Positions 49,992-59,049 of a stretch of DNA of 64,000 nucleotides are shown in pieces (the first letter of the stretch is position 1; each line of letters begins with the position of its first letter). The position numbers and the translations under genes are program-made. Under the pieces are notes generated by a model. It saw only the letters and a list, made by a program, of their open reading frames with translations. It was not told the origin of the DNA and did not search any database. This DNA is from Thermococcus sp. LS1 (GTDB lineage Archaea > Methanobacteriota_B > Thermococci > Thermococcales > Thermococcaceae): positions 22,353 to 86,352 of the forward strand of contig NZ_SNUJ01000005.1 in the NCBI RefSeq assembly GCF_012027395.1, read 5' to 3'.

Positions 49992-50743
49992 CCAAGAGGA
50001 TTATAGCTGCTCTTGACATAAAAGATGGGAGAGTCGTCAAGGGAATAAAGTTCCAGAACATCAGAGATGCTGGCGACCCAATAGAGCTCGCCAGGAGATA
50101 CGAGGAAGAAGGGATAGATGAGATCGTCTTCCTCGACATCACGGCATCGTTTGAGAAGAGGAAAATCCTGCTCGACCTCGTTAAGCGGATAGCGGAGGAA
50201 ATATACGTCCCCTTCACCGTCGGAGGGGGGATAAAGAGCGTCGAAGAGATAAGAGAGATAATCAAAAGTGGAGCGGATAAAGTTTTTCTCAACACTGCCG
50301 CAGTAAACAACCCTGAGCTCGTGAGGGAAGCGGCAGAAGTTGTCGGCTCTGCGAATTTAGTGATAGCGATTGATGCAAAGTGGAACGGGGAGTACTGGGA
50401 GGTTTACACCCACGGGGGAAGGAAGGCGAGGGGGATTAACGCAGTAGAGTGGGCCAAAGAAGTCGAGAGGCTTGGTGCCGGTGAGATACTGCTCACGAGC
50501 ATGGACACCGATGGAACCCAGAAGGGCTTTGATATTCCCTTAACCAAAGCCATCGTTGAAGCAGTTGATATCCCAGTCATTGCCTCCGGCGGCGCTGGAA
50601 GTCCGGAGCACTTCTACGAAGCTTTCAAGATTGGAACAGAGGCTGCTTTGGCAGCTTCAATCTTCCACTACGGGAAATACACTGTCAGGGAGCTGAAGGA
50701 GTATTTGGCTGGGAAGGGCATACCCGTGAGGCTGGACTACTGA
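49985..50743 (+). CDS. hisF: imidazole glycerol phosphate synthase cyclase subunit
   Basis: 252 residues, TIM barrel. [20 protein letters not shown] with catalytic Asp near 11, [38 protein letters not shown] with the second Asp, and [19 protein letters not shown]. The usual first Cys (ALDV/CLDV) is Ala-Leu-Asp here. It works with HisH. Confidence 0.95.
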   Translation: MLAKRIIAALDIKDGRVVKGIKFQNIRDAGDPIELARRYEEEGIDEIVFLDITASFEKRKILLDLVKRIAEEIYVPFTVGGGIKSVEEIREIIKSGADKVFLNTAAVNNPELVREAAEVVGSANLVIAIDAKWNGEYWEVYTHGGRKARGINAVEWAKEVERLGAGEILLTSMDTDGTQKGFDIPLTKAIVEAVDIPVIASGGAGSPEHFYEAFKIGTEAALAASIFHYGKYTVRELKEYLAGKGIPVRLDY

Positions 50744-50752
50744 GGTGGTAGC

Positions 50753-51379
50753 ATGGAGGAGCTGATTAAGAAGGTCAACTGGGAGAAGAACGGCGGAATC
50801 ATTCCCGTAATCGTTCAGGACACGAGGGGAGAAGTTTTAACGCTGGCCTACATGAACAGGGAAGCATTGAGGAAAACGCTTGAAACGGGCTACGCCCACT
50901 ACTATTCGCGCTCACAGGACAGAATTAGGATGAAGGGGGAAGTCAGCGGCAATGTTCAGAAGGTCAAGGAGATAAGGATAGACTGTGATAACGATGCCCT
51001 GCTTTTAATTGTTGAGCAGGTTGGTGCTGCATGCCACACGGGGAATTACTCATGCTTTTACAGAAAGTTAGGAGAGCCTGAGAGAATCGCCGGCGGAATA
51101 GACTACTCGCTCACAATCCTGAGAGAGCTTGAAGAGCTGATAAAGCAGAGAAAGGAGAAGCCCCTTGATGGCTCTTACACCTCAAAGCTCTTTGCTGAAG
51201 GGAAAGAGAAGATTTACAAGAAGTTCGGGGAGGAAGCCGTTGAGGTACTCGTCGCAGAGAACAAGGAGAGGATAATCTACGAGACCGCCGATATGCTCTA
51301 CCACCTCTTGGTTCTCCTAGCATACAACGGCATAAGTTTGGGTGAGGTTATGACCGAGCTGAGGAGGCGCAGGAAATGA
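50753..51379 (+). CDS. hisI: bifunctional PR-AMP cyclohydrolase / PR-ATP pyrophosphatase
   Basis: 208 residues, a HisIE fusion. His[61 protein letters not shown] and NYSCFYR with zinc and Mg ligands. HisE from about residue 115: [20 protein letters not shown] and [20 protein letters not shown]. It does steps two and three. GAGGTGGTAGC precedes the ATG. Confidence 0.94.
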   Translation: MEELIKKVNWEKNGGIIPVIVQDTRGEVLTLAYMNREALRKTLETGYAHYYSRSQDRIRMKGEVSGNVQKVKEIRIDCDNDALLLIVEQVGAACHTGNYSCFYRKLGEPERIAGGIDYSLTILRELEELIKQRKEKPLDGSYTSKLFAEGKEKIYKKFGEEAVEVLVAENKERIIYETADMLYHLLVLLAYNGISLGEVMTELRRRRK

Positions 51380-52383
51380 GGATTAGGCCTCTTGTTAAAT
51401 CTTTCCAGCCCTATAAAGTTTTGGAGGGAGATTACAGGATATGGCTTGACAAGAACGAGAACCCCTTCGATTTACCGCCCGAGATAAAGGAGGAGATTTT
51501 TGAAGAGCTAAAGCGGGTTCCCTTCAACAGATACCCTCACATCACCGCCGACCCGCTGAGGGAAAGGATAGCAGAGTTTTTAGGGCTTGACAAAGAAAAC
51601 ATAATCGTCGGAAACGGGAGCGATGAGCTGATAAGCCTAATTTTGAAGCTCTTTGATGGGGATCACGTAGTCATAAGCTCCCCCACCTTCGGGATGTACG
51701 GCTTCTTTGCAAAGTTCGAAGGGATCGATTTAATTGACGTCCCATTAGATGAGAACTTCAGACTTCAGAACGTCGAGGAGTATGCAGAAAACGCCAGGGC
51801 ACTCTTTATCTGCTCCCCAAACAACCCCACAGGCAACGCTCAAGATAGAGAAAAGATAATAAGCGTCCTTGAAACCGGTGCTCCGGTCGTTTTGGATGAA
51901 GCATACGCAGAGTTTGCAAAGGGCAGCAACGTGGACCTAATCAGCGAGTACGACAATTTAATAGTCCTGAGGACGTTCTCAAAGGCCTTCGGGCTTGCAG
52001 GGCTCAGGGTTGGCTATGCAGTCGGGAGTAAAGAGGTAATAGACTACCTCCACCGAATCAAACCGCCTTTTGCTCTGAACTCCATCTCAATGAAGATAGC
52101 GGAGCTCATGCTCGACCACTACGATCTAGTCAAACGGAACATCGGCTACATAATCAAGGAGCGTGAGAGGATCTATCGGGAGTTCAAGGACTACGCGTAT
52201 CCGAGCGAGGCCAACTTCATCCTGATGAAGCTTAATGCCTATGAATTTTTACTTGAAAAAGGCATCGTGGTGAGAAAGCTCGGCGGGAGATTGGAGGGAC
52301 ACATAAGGGTTACCGTCGGCAAAAAGGAGGAGAACGACGAGCTGATTGGAGCGTTAAAGGAGTTCATGGAGGGGAGAGGATGA
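51376..52383 (+). CDS. hisC: histidinol-phosphate aminotransferase
   Basis: 335 residues, fold type I PLP enzyme. [62 protein letters not shown], and the PLP-binding Lys in [20 protein letters not shown]. Overlaps hisI (ATGA) and the next gene by four bases. Confidence 0.94.
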   Translation: MRIRPLVKSFQPYKVLEGDYRIWLDKNENPFDLPPEIKEEIFEELKRVPFNRYPHITADPLRERIAEFLGLDKENIIVGNGSDELISLILKLFDGDHVVISSPTFGMYGFFAKFEGIDLIDVPLDENFRLQNVEEYAENARALFICSPNNPTGNAQDREKIISVLETGAPVVLDEAYAEFAKGSNVDLISEYDNLIVLRTFSKAFGLAGLRVGYAVGSKEVIDYLHRIKPPFALNSISMKIAELMLDHYDLVKRNIGYIIKERERIYREFKDYAYPSEANFILMKLNAYEFLLEKGIVVRKLGGRLEGHIRVTVGKKEENDELIGALKEFMEGRG

Positions 52384-53102
52384 AGTGGATCATCTTCGAC
52401 GTTGACGGCGTTCTGATTGATGTTCGTGAAAGCTACGACTTAGCCACAAAGCTCACGGTGGAGTACTTCCTCGGACTCTTCGAGATTAAGAAGAGAATCA
52501 AGCTAGACTGGATAAGGAAGCTTAGACGGAAGGGAGCTTTTGGTGATGACTTCAAGGTCAGCGAGGCGCTGATACTCTTTGCGATAGCCGGAGACGTTGA
52601 AGGGCTCATAGAGGAGTTTCCGGAGGGCGAAGGAATAAACTGGGTTCGCGAGAGGTTTGGGATTGGACTCTTCAACGGGAGCATTGAGCGGGTTTTTAAC
52701 ACATTTTACTTGGGTGAGCACTACCCGGGAAGGCTCTTCGACTTCGATGGCCTCTGGAAGAGAGAGAAGCCAATAGTAAGGGCGGAACTGCTCGAGATGG
52801 CCAAAAAGCGGTTCAAGCTCGGCGTTATAACGGGGAGAAGCGCCTTGGAGCTTGAGCTGGCGGAGAAGCTCATAGGCTTCCACTTCGAGAAGGCCGTGAC
52901 GAGGGAGCTCTACGTGAAGCCCGATCCGAGGGCAATATGGCACCTCACCCGGGGTGAAGGGGGAGTTTACATAGGGGACACCGTGAACGACGAGCTCCTG
53001 GTTAGGAACTACCGGGAAAAATACGGGGCAGATTTCAAGGCCATCATAGTGGGAAGAGACGTTGAGGATGTAAACGAGGCAATGGAGACGCTGTTGGGGT
53101 GA
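52380..53102 (+). CDS. HAD-family phosphatase, probable histidinol-phosphatase
   Basis: 240 residues. HAD motifs: IIFDVDGVLIDVRES (nucleophile Asp), KLGVITGRSALELELAEKL (motif II Thr), Lys in LYVKPDPRAIW and GGVYIGDTVNDELLVRNY (motif IV). No PHP- or IMPase-type histidinol-phosphatase is present, and HisB has only the dehydratase, so this last gene of the operon fills the missing dephosphorylation step. A HAD-type histidinol-phosphatase in this position has been described for Thermococcus. Overlaps hisC (ATGA). Confidence 0.85.
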   Translation: MKWIIFDVDGVLIDVRESYDLATKLTVEYFLGLFEIKKRIKLDWIRKLRRKGAFGDDFKVSEALILFAIAGDVEGLIEEFPEGEGINWVRERFGIGLFNGSIERVFNTFYLGEHYPGRLFDFDGLWKREKPIVRAELLEMAKKRFKLGVITGRSALELELAEKLIGFHFEKAVTRELYVKPDPRAIWHLTRGEGGVYIGDTVNDELLVRNYREKYGADFKAIIVGRDVEDVNEAMETLLG

Positions 53103-53107
53103 TTGGC

Positions 53108-53896
53108 TTGAGAATAGCCGTTATAGGTGCTGGGACAATAGGTGGGGCGGTCGCAAAAGCTTTGGCTGAGGCGGGCCATTCTGTAATCGCAACGCGCAGG
53201 AACACCGAAAAGGCCAGGTGGTTAGAGGAACACGGCGTCAGGGTCATCAGGAATAACGTCAAGGCCGCAGAATGGGCGGAGGTAGTTTTCATAGCAGTCA
53301 AGCCAAACAAAGTGGCGGGGATCCTCGAGGAAATTGAGAAAGCCATAAGGGGCAAGCTCGTGGTTTCACTGGCCGCTGGGATCCCCCTTAGAAGTCTCAA
53401 ACGACTGGCGCCGAAAGCCAAGTTCGTGAGGGCAATGCCCAACATAGCCATTTTAGTCAAAGAGTCATTCACGGCCTATACGTCAGATGGACTAACCGAT
53501 GAAGATATAAAAACTGTTGAAAGTCTTTTTAGTTCCTTCGGAAAATGTCTACAGGTCGAGGAAGAGCATATGGACGCCATAACTGGCCTAAGCGGTTCAG
53601 GACCGGCCTATGTTTCCGTGTTCTTGGAGGCCATGATTTATGGCGGGCTCAGGGTTGGCCTCTCAAGGGACGTTGCCAAGCTTGCTGCGGCACAGACTCT
53701 GCTTGGAACCGCAAAGCTTCTCTTAGAGAGCGAAAACCATCCTGCAGAGATCAGAGATATGGTAATAACGCCGGGAGGGACTACAATAGATGGTATCTTT
53801 GAGCTGGAGGAAGGAAAGATAAGAACGGCCATAATGAAAGCCGTTGACGCCGCGACAAAGAAGTCTAGGATACTCTCAGTAGAAATCAAAAAGTAG
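53108..53896 (+). CDS. proC: pyrroline-5-carboxylate reductase
   Basis: 262 residues from a TTG after GGGGTGATTGGC, which lies 5 bases past the HAD gene stop. Rossmann loop RIAVIGAGTIGGAVAKALAE, VFIAVKPNKVAGILEEIEK, FVRAMPNIAILV, and the C-terminal signature TGLSGSGPAYVSVFLEAMI and VITPGGTTIDGIFELEEGKI. It makes proline from P5C with NAD(P)H. The N-terminal Met form (GTG, MIGLRIAV) is the alternative. It is probably read through from the his operon. Confidence 0.92.
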   Translation: MRIAVIGAGTIGGAVAKALAEAGHSVIATRRNTEKARWLEEHGVRVIRNNVKAAEWAEVVFIAVKPNKVAGILEEIEKAIRGKLVVSLAAGIPLRSLKRLAPKAKFVRAMPNIAILVKESFTAYTSDGLTDEDIKTVESLFSSFGKCLQVEEEHMDAITGLSGSGPAYVSVFLEAMIYGGLRVGLSRDVAKLAAAQTLLGTAKLLLESENHPAEIRDMVITPGGTTIDGIFELEEGKIRTAIMKAVDAATKKSRILSVEIKK

Positions 53897-54036
53897 CAGA
53901 CCCCCTACATAAAAATAAGGGTATCAAAGGTGACCGTTATCAAAGTCATCAAATAAAACAATAACTTCCACACCATAAGTGGGAGATATCAAAACAGAAA
54001 ACGCATTTCCCGCAACCTAAATACTTTGCAATTAAT

Positions 54037-54048
54037 AACTTATATATA
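54037..54048 (+). promoter_or_regulatory. TATA box of the KaiC-like pair
   Basis: TAACTTATATAT in an A/T-rich stretch about 50 bases before the ATG. The 200-base gap from proC otherwise shows no feature. Confidence 0.45.
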
Positions 54049-54096
54049 CAATCAGCGCATAGTTCTTCAATAGGTGAGTAGCTTTAGGTGGGTATT

Positions 54097-54801
54097 ATGG
54101 GAAGGGTATCCACAGGGATAAAAGGCCTGGACAAGATGCTTGGAGGAGGACTAATCCCCGGGAGAACGTACCTGGTTAAAGGTGGCCCGGGAACGGGAAA
54201 AACCACTCTCACCATTCAATTCCTCACTGAAGGCGTGAAAAACGGTGAAAACGTCCTCTACGTGACACTTGAGGAGTCCCTTAAAACCTTAAAGGAGGAT
54301 ATGTCAAAGATGGGGTTTAACTTGGACGATCCTAAATTCGATGCAATAGATGCAACCCCTGTTACAGACATGACACACAACATCTTTGCTGGCACATTCT
54401 ATGAGACGTTTGGAAAGAGTTTCGAAAAATTAATGAGCTCAATTCAAGACAAAGTTAAATCTAAACATTATTCAAGGGTGGCTATTGATCCTTTAACAAT
54501 GCTGAAGCTCACAGTGAAAGACGAACTGGATTACAGGACAACGTTCATAGGTTTCCTGAAGTCACTATCCGAGCTTGGTGCCACTGTCATTTTAACTTCT
54601 GATTTAAAGACCAGTGATGTGGAGGAGTACCTGGTAAGTGGGGTCATAGAACTTAAGACCCTTGAAGTAAGCGGGCGGATACTAAGAGGGATTATAATCC
54701 GGAAATTCCGAGGAAGCTCCTTTGATGAACAAATTAGGCCCTACAAGATAACCACTGGTGGAATTAGGGTTTACAATAATGAAAACATCTTCGTTGAGTG
54801 A
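54097..54801 (+). CDS. KaiC-like RecA-superfamily ATPase
   Basis: 234 residues from the ATG after GGTGGGTATT. One RecA-like domain: VSTGIKGLDKMLGGGLIPGR, Walker A VKGGPGTGKTTLTIQFLTEG, then VLYVTLEESLKTLKEDM, and a Walker B-like RVAIDPLTMLKL. Single-domain KaiC proteins are common in Thermococcales, where they are linked to signalling and motility rather than a clock; the role is not fixed. It is followed 6 bases later by a related gene. Confidence 0.88.
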   Translation: MGRVSTGIKGLDKMLGGGLIPGRTYLVKGGPGTGKTTLTIQFLTEGVKNGENVLYVTLEESLKTLKEDMSKMGFNLDDPKFDAIDATPVTDMTHNIFAGTFYETFGKSFEKLMSSIQDKVKSKHYSRVAIDPLTMLKLTVKDELDYRTTFIGFLKSLSELGATVILTSDLKTSDVEEYLVSGVIELKTLEVSGRILRGIIIRKFRGSSFDEQIRPYKITTGGIRVYNNENIFVE

Positions 54802-54807
54802 CTGAAA

Positions 54808-55410
54808 ATGAAAACGGGAATAAAAAAGCTCGATAAATTGCTGGGCGAAGTCCCTGAAGGCAGTATGATCCTAATAGAGACGGTAGGTACTTTGGGCGAG
54901 GAGATAGCGGTAAGTATGCTACAGACCAACAAGGAAAAAGCCGTTGCGTTCGTTACATCCCAGCTCAGGGAAGAGTTCGAGAAACGCTTTAATCTACGGG
55001 AAATAGAGATGGTAGTTCTTGGACGGGATATGTATCAGGAGGAACTTTATAAGATATCCTACATTCTCAGAAACGTCCCAGAAGGCTCAAGTGTGGGGTT
55101 CTTCCTTCTTCACCCACTCCTCGTTTTCCAGTCTTCGAGCATTGTGTTCAGACTGTTTTCAGAACTCGTTACGATAGTTCAAGAAAAGAAGGCAGTCATG
55201 GTAGTCCTCCTTGACAAAAGGCTCATCAACAGCAAAAGCCTAGCCGTGTTCGAGAACTATGCCACCCATGTTATAGATATTATTGAGGAAGTTGATGAAT
55301 TCAAAATAACCCGCGGTCTCAGGATAAAGAAGTCTCCTGGAGGAGGAACAGATTTCTACGAGTTCGATATCATAAATGGAGAGGTCATTATAGGTAATCC
55401 GATTATATGA
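54808..55410 (+). CDS. KaiC-like protein with degenerate P-loop
   Basis: 200 residues. The start TGIKKLDKLLGEVPEGSMIL parallels the KaiC start of its neighbour, but at the Walker A position it reads ETVGTLGEEIAVSML, with no GKT/S. The Walker B-like region is GFFLLHPLLVFQSSSIVFRL. It is likely a catalytically dead partner that forms mixed rings or regulates the active ATPase. It ends YEFDIINGEVIIGNPII, equivalent to the C-terminus of the neighbour. The two genes are co-transcribed. Confidence 0.7.
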   Translation: MKTGIKKLDKLLGEVPEGSMILIETVGTLGEEIAVSMLQTNKEKAVAFVTSQLREEFEKRFNLREIEMVVLGRDMYQEELYKISYILRNVPEGSSVGFFLLHPLLVFQSSSIVFRLFSELVTIVQEKKAVMVVLLDKRLINSKSLAVFENYATHVIDIIEEVDEFKITRGLRIKKSPGGGTDFYEFDIINGEVIIGNPII

Positions 55411-55420
55411 ACCCACTCCG

Positions 55421-55710
55421 ATGCACTTCACTCTCAGAACAGCAACGTTGGTGTTGGTGGTCTATACCGTCTGCCCTTTTTCATATCTGGATTTTCAAAT
55501 AAATGGAAAAGGACTGGTGGCTCTATGGCCAAGGGCAGCAGTTTTTATATCCATTGAGTTTTCGGTTTGCTCTTAGACACGCACATAGAAGAGAACGTGC
55601 CCGCAGTACCCGGTATGGCTGAACTGTCACTCTACATAACCGACAGTTTCCTCCATGTTGGGAATGTAATCTTGCTTCTGCTCGCTATTATGAAGCCCAT
55701 ATCCCGGTAA
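55421..55710 (+). pseudogene. degenerate membrane-protein remnant in a 343-base gap
   Basis: The gap between the KaiC pair and trmG10 has no gene of normal length. A frame from the ATG at 55421 reads MHFTLRTATLVLVVY and ends at 55576. In another frame FGLLLDTHIEENVPAVPGM continues to [16 protein letters not shown] and a stop at 55710. Both halves have hydrophobic, protein-like composition, which suggests one membrane-protein gene broken by at least one frameshift or deletion. No family recognised. A TATA-like TTTTTAAAAG (55725-55734) precedes trmG10. Confidence 0.35.
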
Positions 55711-55753
55711 AGTCCGGCGGCAAATTTTTAAAAGAAAGGATAAAGCGACCAAT

Positions 55754-56752
55754 ATGCTCTACCTAGAGATACTCGGAAACCTTCCAGAGATGGCCAGGGA
55801 TGAAGTTAAGGCTATGCTCGAGCTCTCGGGCGGTGAAATAGCGGGTCAGGATTATCTGTTCCTCAAGCTCGACACCGATGAGAGGGCTTTTCCCTACCTG
55901 AACCGCCTCGGCCTGGCCCATGAGTATGGAGAGCTCTTAATCGAGGCCGACTCCCTAGAGGAACTCTTGGAAAAGGCCAAAGAAATTGAGTGGCCGATAA
56001 GCGGAACCTTCAAGGTGGACACAGAGACCATGGCCAACTGCAGGTATGACGTTACCGACCTTCCGAGGAAGCTGGGGGCGGTGATACACGGCAAAGGTTT
56101 CCGCGTGAACCTTTCGAAACCGGACACCCTTGTGAGGGTCTATTGCGGCGAAAAGCTCTACGCGGGGATAAGATACCGCTTCTTCGATCCCAAAGACTTC
56201 GAAAGGAGAAAGGCCCACCATAGGCCGTTCTTCCGGCCGATTTCACTCCACCCGCGGATTTCAAGGGCGCTGGTGAACCTGACGAAGGCAAGAGAGGAAG
56301 TCCTCGACCCCTTCATGGGTGCCGGCGGGATACTGATGGAGGCCGGCTTGATAGGCCTCAAGGTTTATGGTGTTGACATAAAACCCGAGATGGTTGAAGG
56401 GGCAAGGCTCAACCTCGAGCACTTTGGTGTTAAGGACTACGAACTCAGGCTCGGCGACGCGACAAAGCTGGAGGAGCTTTTCCCGGACAAGAAGTTTGAA
56501 GCCGTAGCAACGGACCCGCCCTACGGGACTTCGGCAACTCTTGCCGGAAGGGCGAGGGACGAGCTTTACAGGAAAGCCCTGAGGAGCATCTACAACGTCC
56601 TTGAAGACGGCGGCAGGCTGGCGATAGCGTTCCCCACGAGCTTCGATGGGGAAGCCGAGGCTGAGAAGATCGGCTTTAAGCTGGTCGGCAAGTACTACCA
56701 GCGCGTGCACAAGAGCCTGGAGAGGTATTTCTACGTTTTCAAAAAAGAATAA
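55754..56752 (+). CDS. tRNA (guanine10-N2)-methyltransferase, THUMP type (TrmG10)
   Basis: 332 residues. N-terminal ferredoxin-like and THUMP domain (residues about 1-150), then a Rossmann methyltransferase: [39 protein letters not shown] and the amine-methylating motif [17 protein letters not shown] (DPPY). This is the archaeal Trm-G10 family that forms m2,2G at position 10 of tRNA. The ATG follows AAAGCGACCAAT with a weak site. It is convergent with alaX, 3 bases apart. Confidence 0.9.
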   Translation: MLYLEILGNLPEMARDEVKAMLELSGGEIAGQDYLFLKLDTDERAFPYLNRLGLAHEYGELLIEADSLEELLEKAKEIEWPISGTFKVDTETMANCRYDVTDLPRKLGAVIHGKGFRVNLSKPDTLVRVYCGEKLYAGIRYRFFDPKDFERRKAHHRPFFRPISLHPRISRALVNLTKAREEVLDPFMGAGGILMEAGLIGLKVYGVDIKPEMVEGARLNLEHFGVKDYELRLGDATKLEELFPDKKFEAVATDPPYGTSATLAGRARDELYRKALRSIYNVLEDGGRLAIAFPTSFDGEAEAEKIGFKLVGKYYQRVHKSLERYFYVFKKE

Positions 56753-56755
56753 AGC

Positions 56756-57400
56756 TCAGTCCTCAAGCCAGATCTCAAGCCTCTGCTTGCCCTTTCCGAG
56801 GCTGGAGCGCTTGAGCCTCTTGAGGTGTCCTATCTCCTTTATGTCCTTCACGTGCGTCCCGCCGCAGGGAATGACCTCGAAGTCCCTTATCTGAGTGTAG
56901 CGCGTCTCCCCTTCCCACCAAATCTTCATTTCGCCACCTTCGTCGACGTATTTGTTGAACAGCTCTATGATCTTCTCCTTGTACTGGTTAACGTTTTCCG
57001 GATAGAGGATGTCGTACCTACCTTTCTCGGCGCTCATCCCGCTGCCGTAGAGCTCCCAGTTGCCTTCCCCAAGAACATCATTGAGGACGTGCTCGAGGAG
57101 GTGCATGGCCGAGTGGATGCGCATGAGCTTGTACCTGTAGTCCCAGTCTATTTTGAGCTCGACCTCGTCGCCGGGCTTGAACTTCTCTGGCTCAGCAACG
57201 GCGTGCCAGACGTTTCCAGCATCGTCCTTATAGACGTCCAGAACTTCGACGCCGTTTATCGTCCCCCTGTCGTGGGGCTGACCGCCGCCGGTAGGGTAGA
57301 AAATCGTCTGGTCAAGGAGGAGTGCACCCTCCATAATCTCAAGAACCTTCGCTTTTGCTTCCTTAAGGTAGGCGTCCTCATAGTAGAGCTTCCTCGTCAT
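56756..57400 (-). CDS. alanyl-tRNA editing protein AlaX
   Basis: 214 residues, AlaX-M size. TIFYPTGGGQPHDRGTI (Gly-rich motif), MRIHSAMHLLEHVLNDVLGE (HxxxH zinc ligands), and FEVIPCGGTHVKDIKEIGH (CxxxH). It removes Ser or Gly from mischarged tRNA-Ala, a free-standing copy of the AlaRS editing domain. TTTAAATG-type TATA is seen about 30 bases upstream. Convergent with trmG10. Confidence 0.93.
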   Translation of the reverse strand: MTRKLYYEDAYLKEAKAKVLEIMEGALLLDQTIFYPTGGGQPHDRGTINGVEVLDVYKDDAGNVWHAVAEPEKFKPGDEVELKIDWDYRYKLMRIHSAMHLLEHVLNDVLGEGNWELYGSGMSAEKGRYDILYPENVNQYKEKIIELFNKYVDEGGEMKIWWEGETRYTQIRDFEVIPCGGTHVKDIKEIGHLKRLKRSSLGKGKQRLEIWLED

Positions 57401-57461
57401 TCAGACCACCTTAGAAAAGTTGGAAAGCAGGTTTAAATGAATATCGAAAAGAAAGAAATGC

Positions 57462-58925
57462 TCAGCGCTTCTTCCAGATGAAGATGGCTAGACCTATAAG
57501 CACCAACGCACCAACGATGCCCGCTATCTGGACAGTGCTGAGGCCCTTCTTCTCCTCCGGCAGGGTGTACCTTACTGTGGCGGTCGTGTAGTTGGCGAGT
57601 AAGGCCTTAACATCCTCTGCTGGAGCACCGTAGCGAAGGAAGACGTTCGAGGTAATTTTTATCGTGTTACCCTGAACGACGGTAGTCAGGGTGAACCTGT
57701 TGCCGTTCAGGTCTTTGCTGATGTTCTCAGGAATCTCGAGGATCTTCGAGCCTTCCGGAAGGTTGATGGTTAGATAAAGGGTGTGGTTCACTTCGTATTC
57801 AACCCTGTCAGGTAGGCTGTTGGTTATTGCCATCGTCGGGTCAAAGGAATAGACGTAGGAGCCGTTCTCAAACTTGGTGAAGTTCCTGAGCATGTACTCG
57901 GCGTCGATGACGAGCGGAGCTTCGGTCTCGTTGAGACCGAGGATGGTCACTCTACCATGGTCAACAAGGGCGCCCTGATAGCCCAGGGCTATTGAGTAGG
58001 TTCTCAGGATGTACTCTGTGACGTTCTGAACACCGTAGGCGACTATCTCTGCCTTCCTCGCGACAACCTCGGAGAGAGGCTCAACGTACTCGTCCCTCAT
58101 GTGAAGCCTGACGCTGCCGTTGGCGTAGACGTCAAGCGTAACGTACTCGTTCATAACACTCCTCTGATACTGCTCCTCGCCCTTATAGGGGGCCTTATAG
58201 CGAATGTAGGAGTCCTGATAATCTCCAAAGAGCGCCTGATAGCCCTCCGGCGGGAGGAAAGGCTCAAGGTAGATGTAGGACGTTATTATAACCGTGTCCC
58301 CATGAGCTTCGGCCGTTACAAAGAACCTGCTCTGGTTGTACTGCTTTGCGAAAGGCCTGGGATAGCTCAGAAGGGTCGCATTTTCAGGGAGCCTCACGAT
58401 GAAGGTGTTGTTTATATCGATTGCAAAGGGGAGACCCGTGTCCGGGATGGCAAGAGTTGCATAGCCCCTCGTTGGGTCGACCTGAACCTCCCAATAATCA
58501 CCGTAGGAATAGTATTTGGCGAAGTTGAGGGCTATGGCGTTGAAGACAATGGTAATGTTGTCGCCGCTCTCTATTCCATAGGATTTTATGCTCTCGTTGA
58601 CGAGCTGCATGCCGGACTGGGTAAGGCCCTCAACGTACCTCTTGAGCTGTTCCTGTTCAAACTTTTTGATGGCCTCCTCAACGGTCATATTGCTCTGGTT
58701 GGTCTCGTTGAGTATCATCTCGATCTGCTTCGCGATTTCATCCTTCGGTTCAGTCCAGACAACCTTCATGGTTATGTTGGCGCTCCCGTTAGGGAAAACC
58801 TGAATTGTGAAGACGAAGTCTTGCTTGTAGGTCTTCGGCTGGAAATCCCCCGCAAGCCCGAAGTTCTGGCCGATGAGAGGGGTCAGCAGAATCGCGGCAA
58901 GAAGCACCGCCAGCACTCGCTTCAT
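57462..58925 (-). CDS. membrane-anchored surface protein with internal duplication
   Basis: 487 residues: N-terminal signal (VLAVLLAAILLTPLIGQNFG), about 440 external residues with many Asn sequons (NGSANIT, NETNQSNMT, NITIV, NESIKS), and a C-terminal helix (IAGIVGALVLIGLAIFIWKK). Two similar halves are seen: RLPENATLL...DTVIITSYIYLEPFLP...DSYIRY and NLPEGSKIL...NTIKITSNVFLRYGAP...TATVRY. It should sit on the outer face, possibly a solute-binding or S-layer-associated protein. Family not recognised. The single gene has its start after GGAGGTAAT. Confidence 0.75.
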   Translation of the reverse strand: MKRVLAVLLAAILLTPLIGQNFGLAGDFQPKTYKQDFVFTIQVFPNGSANITMKVVWTEPKDEIAKQIEMILNETNQSNMTVEEAIKKFEQEQLKRYVEGLTQSGMQLVNESIKSYGIESGDNITIVFNAIALNFAKYYSYGDYWEVQVDPTRGYATLAIPDTGLPFAIDINNTFIVRLPENATLLSYPRPFAKQYNQSRFFVTAEAHGDTVIITSYIYLEPFLPPEGYQALFGDYQDSYIRYKAPYKGEEQYQRSVMNEYVTLDVYANGSVRLHMRDEYVEPLSEVVARKAEIVAYGVQNVTEYILRTYSIALGYQGALVDHGRVTILGLNETEAPLVIDAEYMLRNFTKFENGSYVYSFDPTMAITNSLPDRVEYEVNHTLYLTINLPEGSKILEIPENISKDLNGNRFTLTTVVQGNTIKITSNVFLRYGAPAEDVKALLANYTTATVRYTLPEEKKGLSTVQIAGIVGALVLIGLAIFIWKKR

Positions 58926-59049
58926 TACACATTACCTCCATTCTATCTGTGCTGGTAGTTAGCGCCACTTTGGAGTATTTAACTTTATCCCAGAGAGGCC
59001 AGAAGAGAGGGTCATCTAAAACTGGGAAAAAGTGAGAAGGGCAGAGAGT

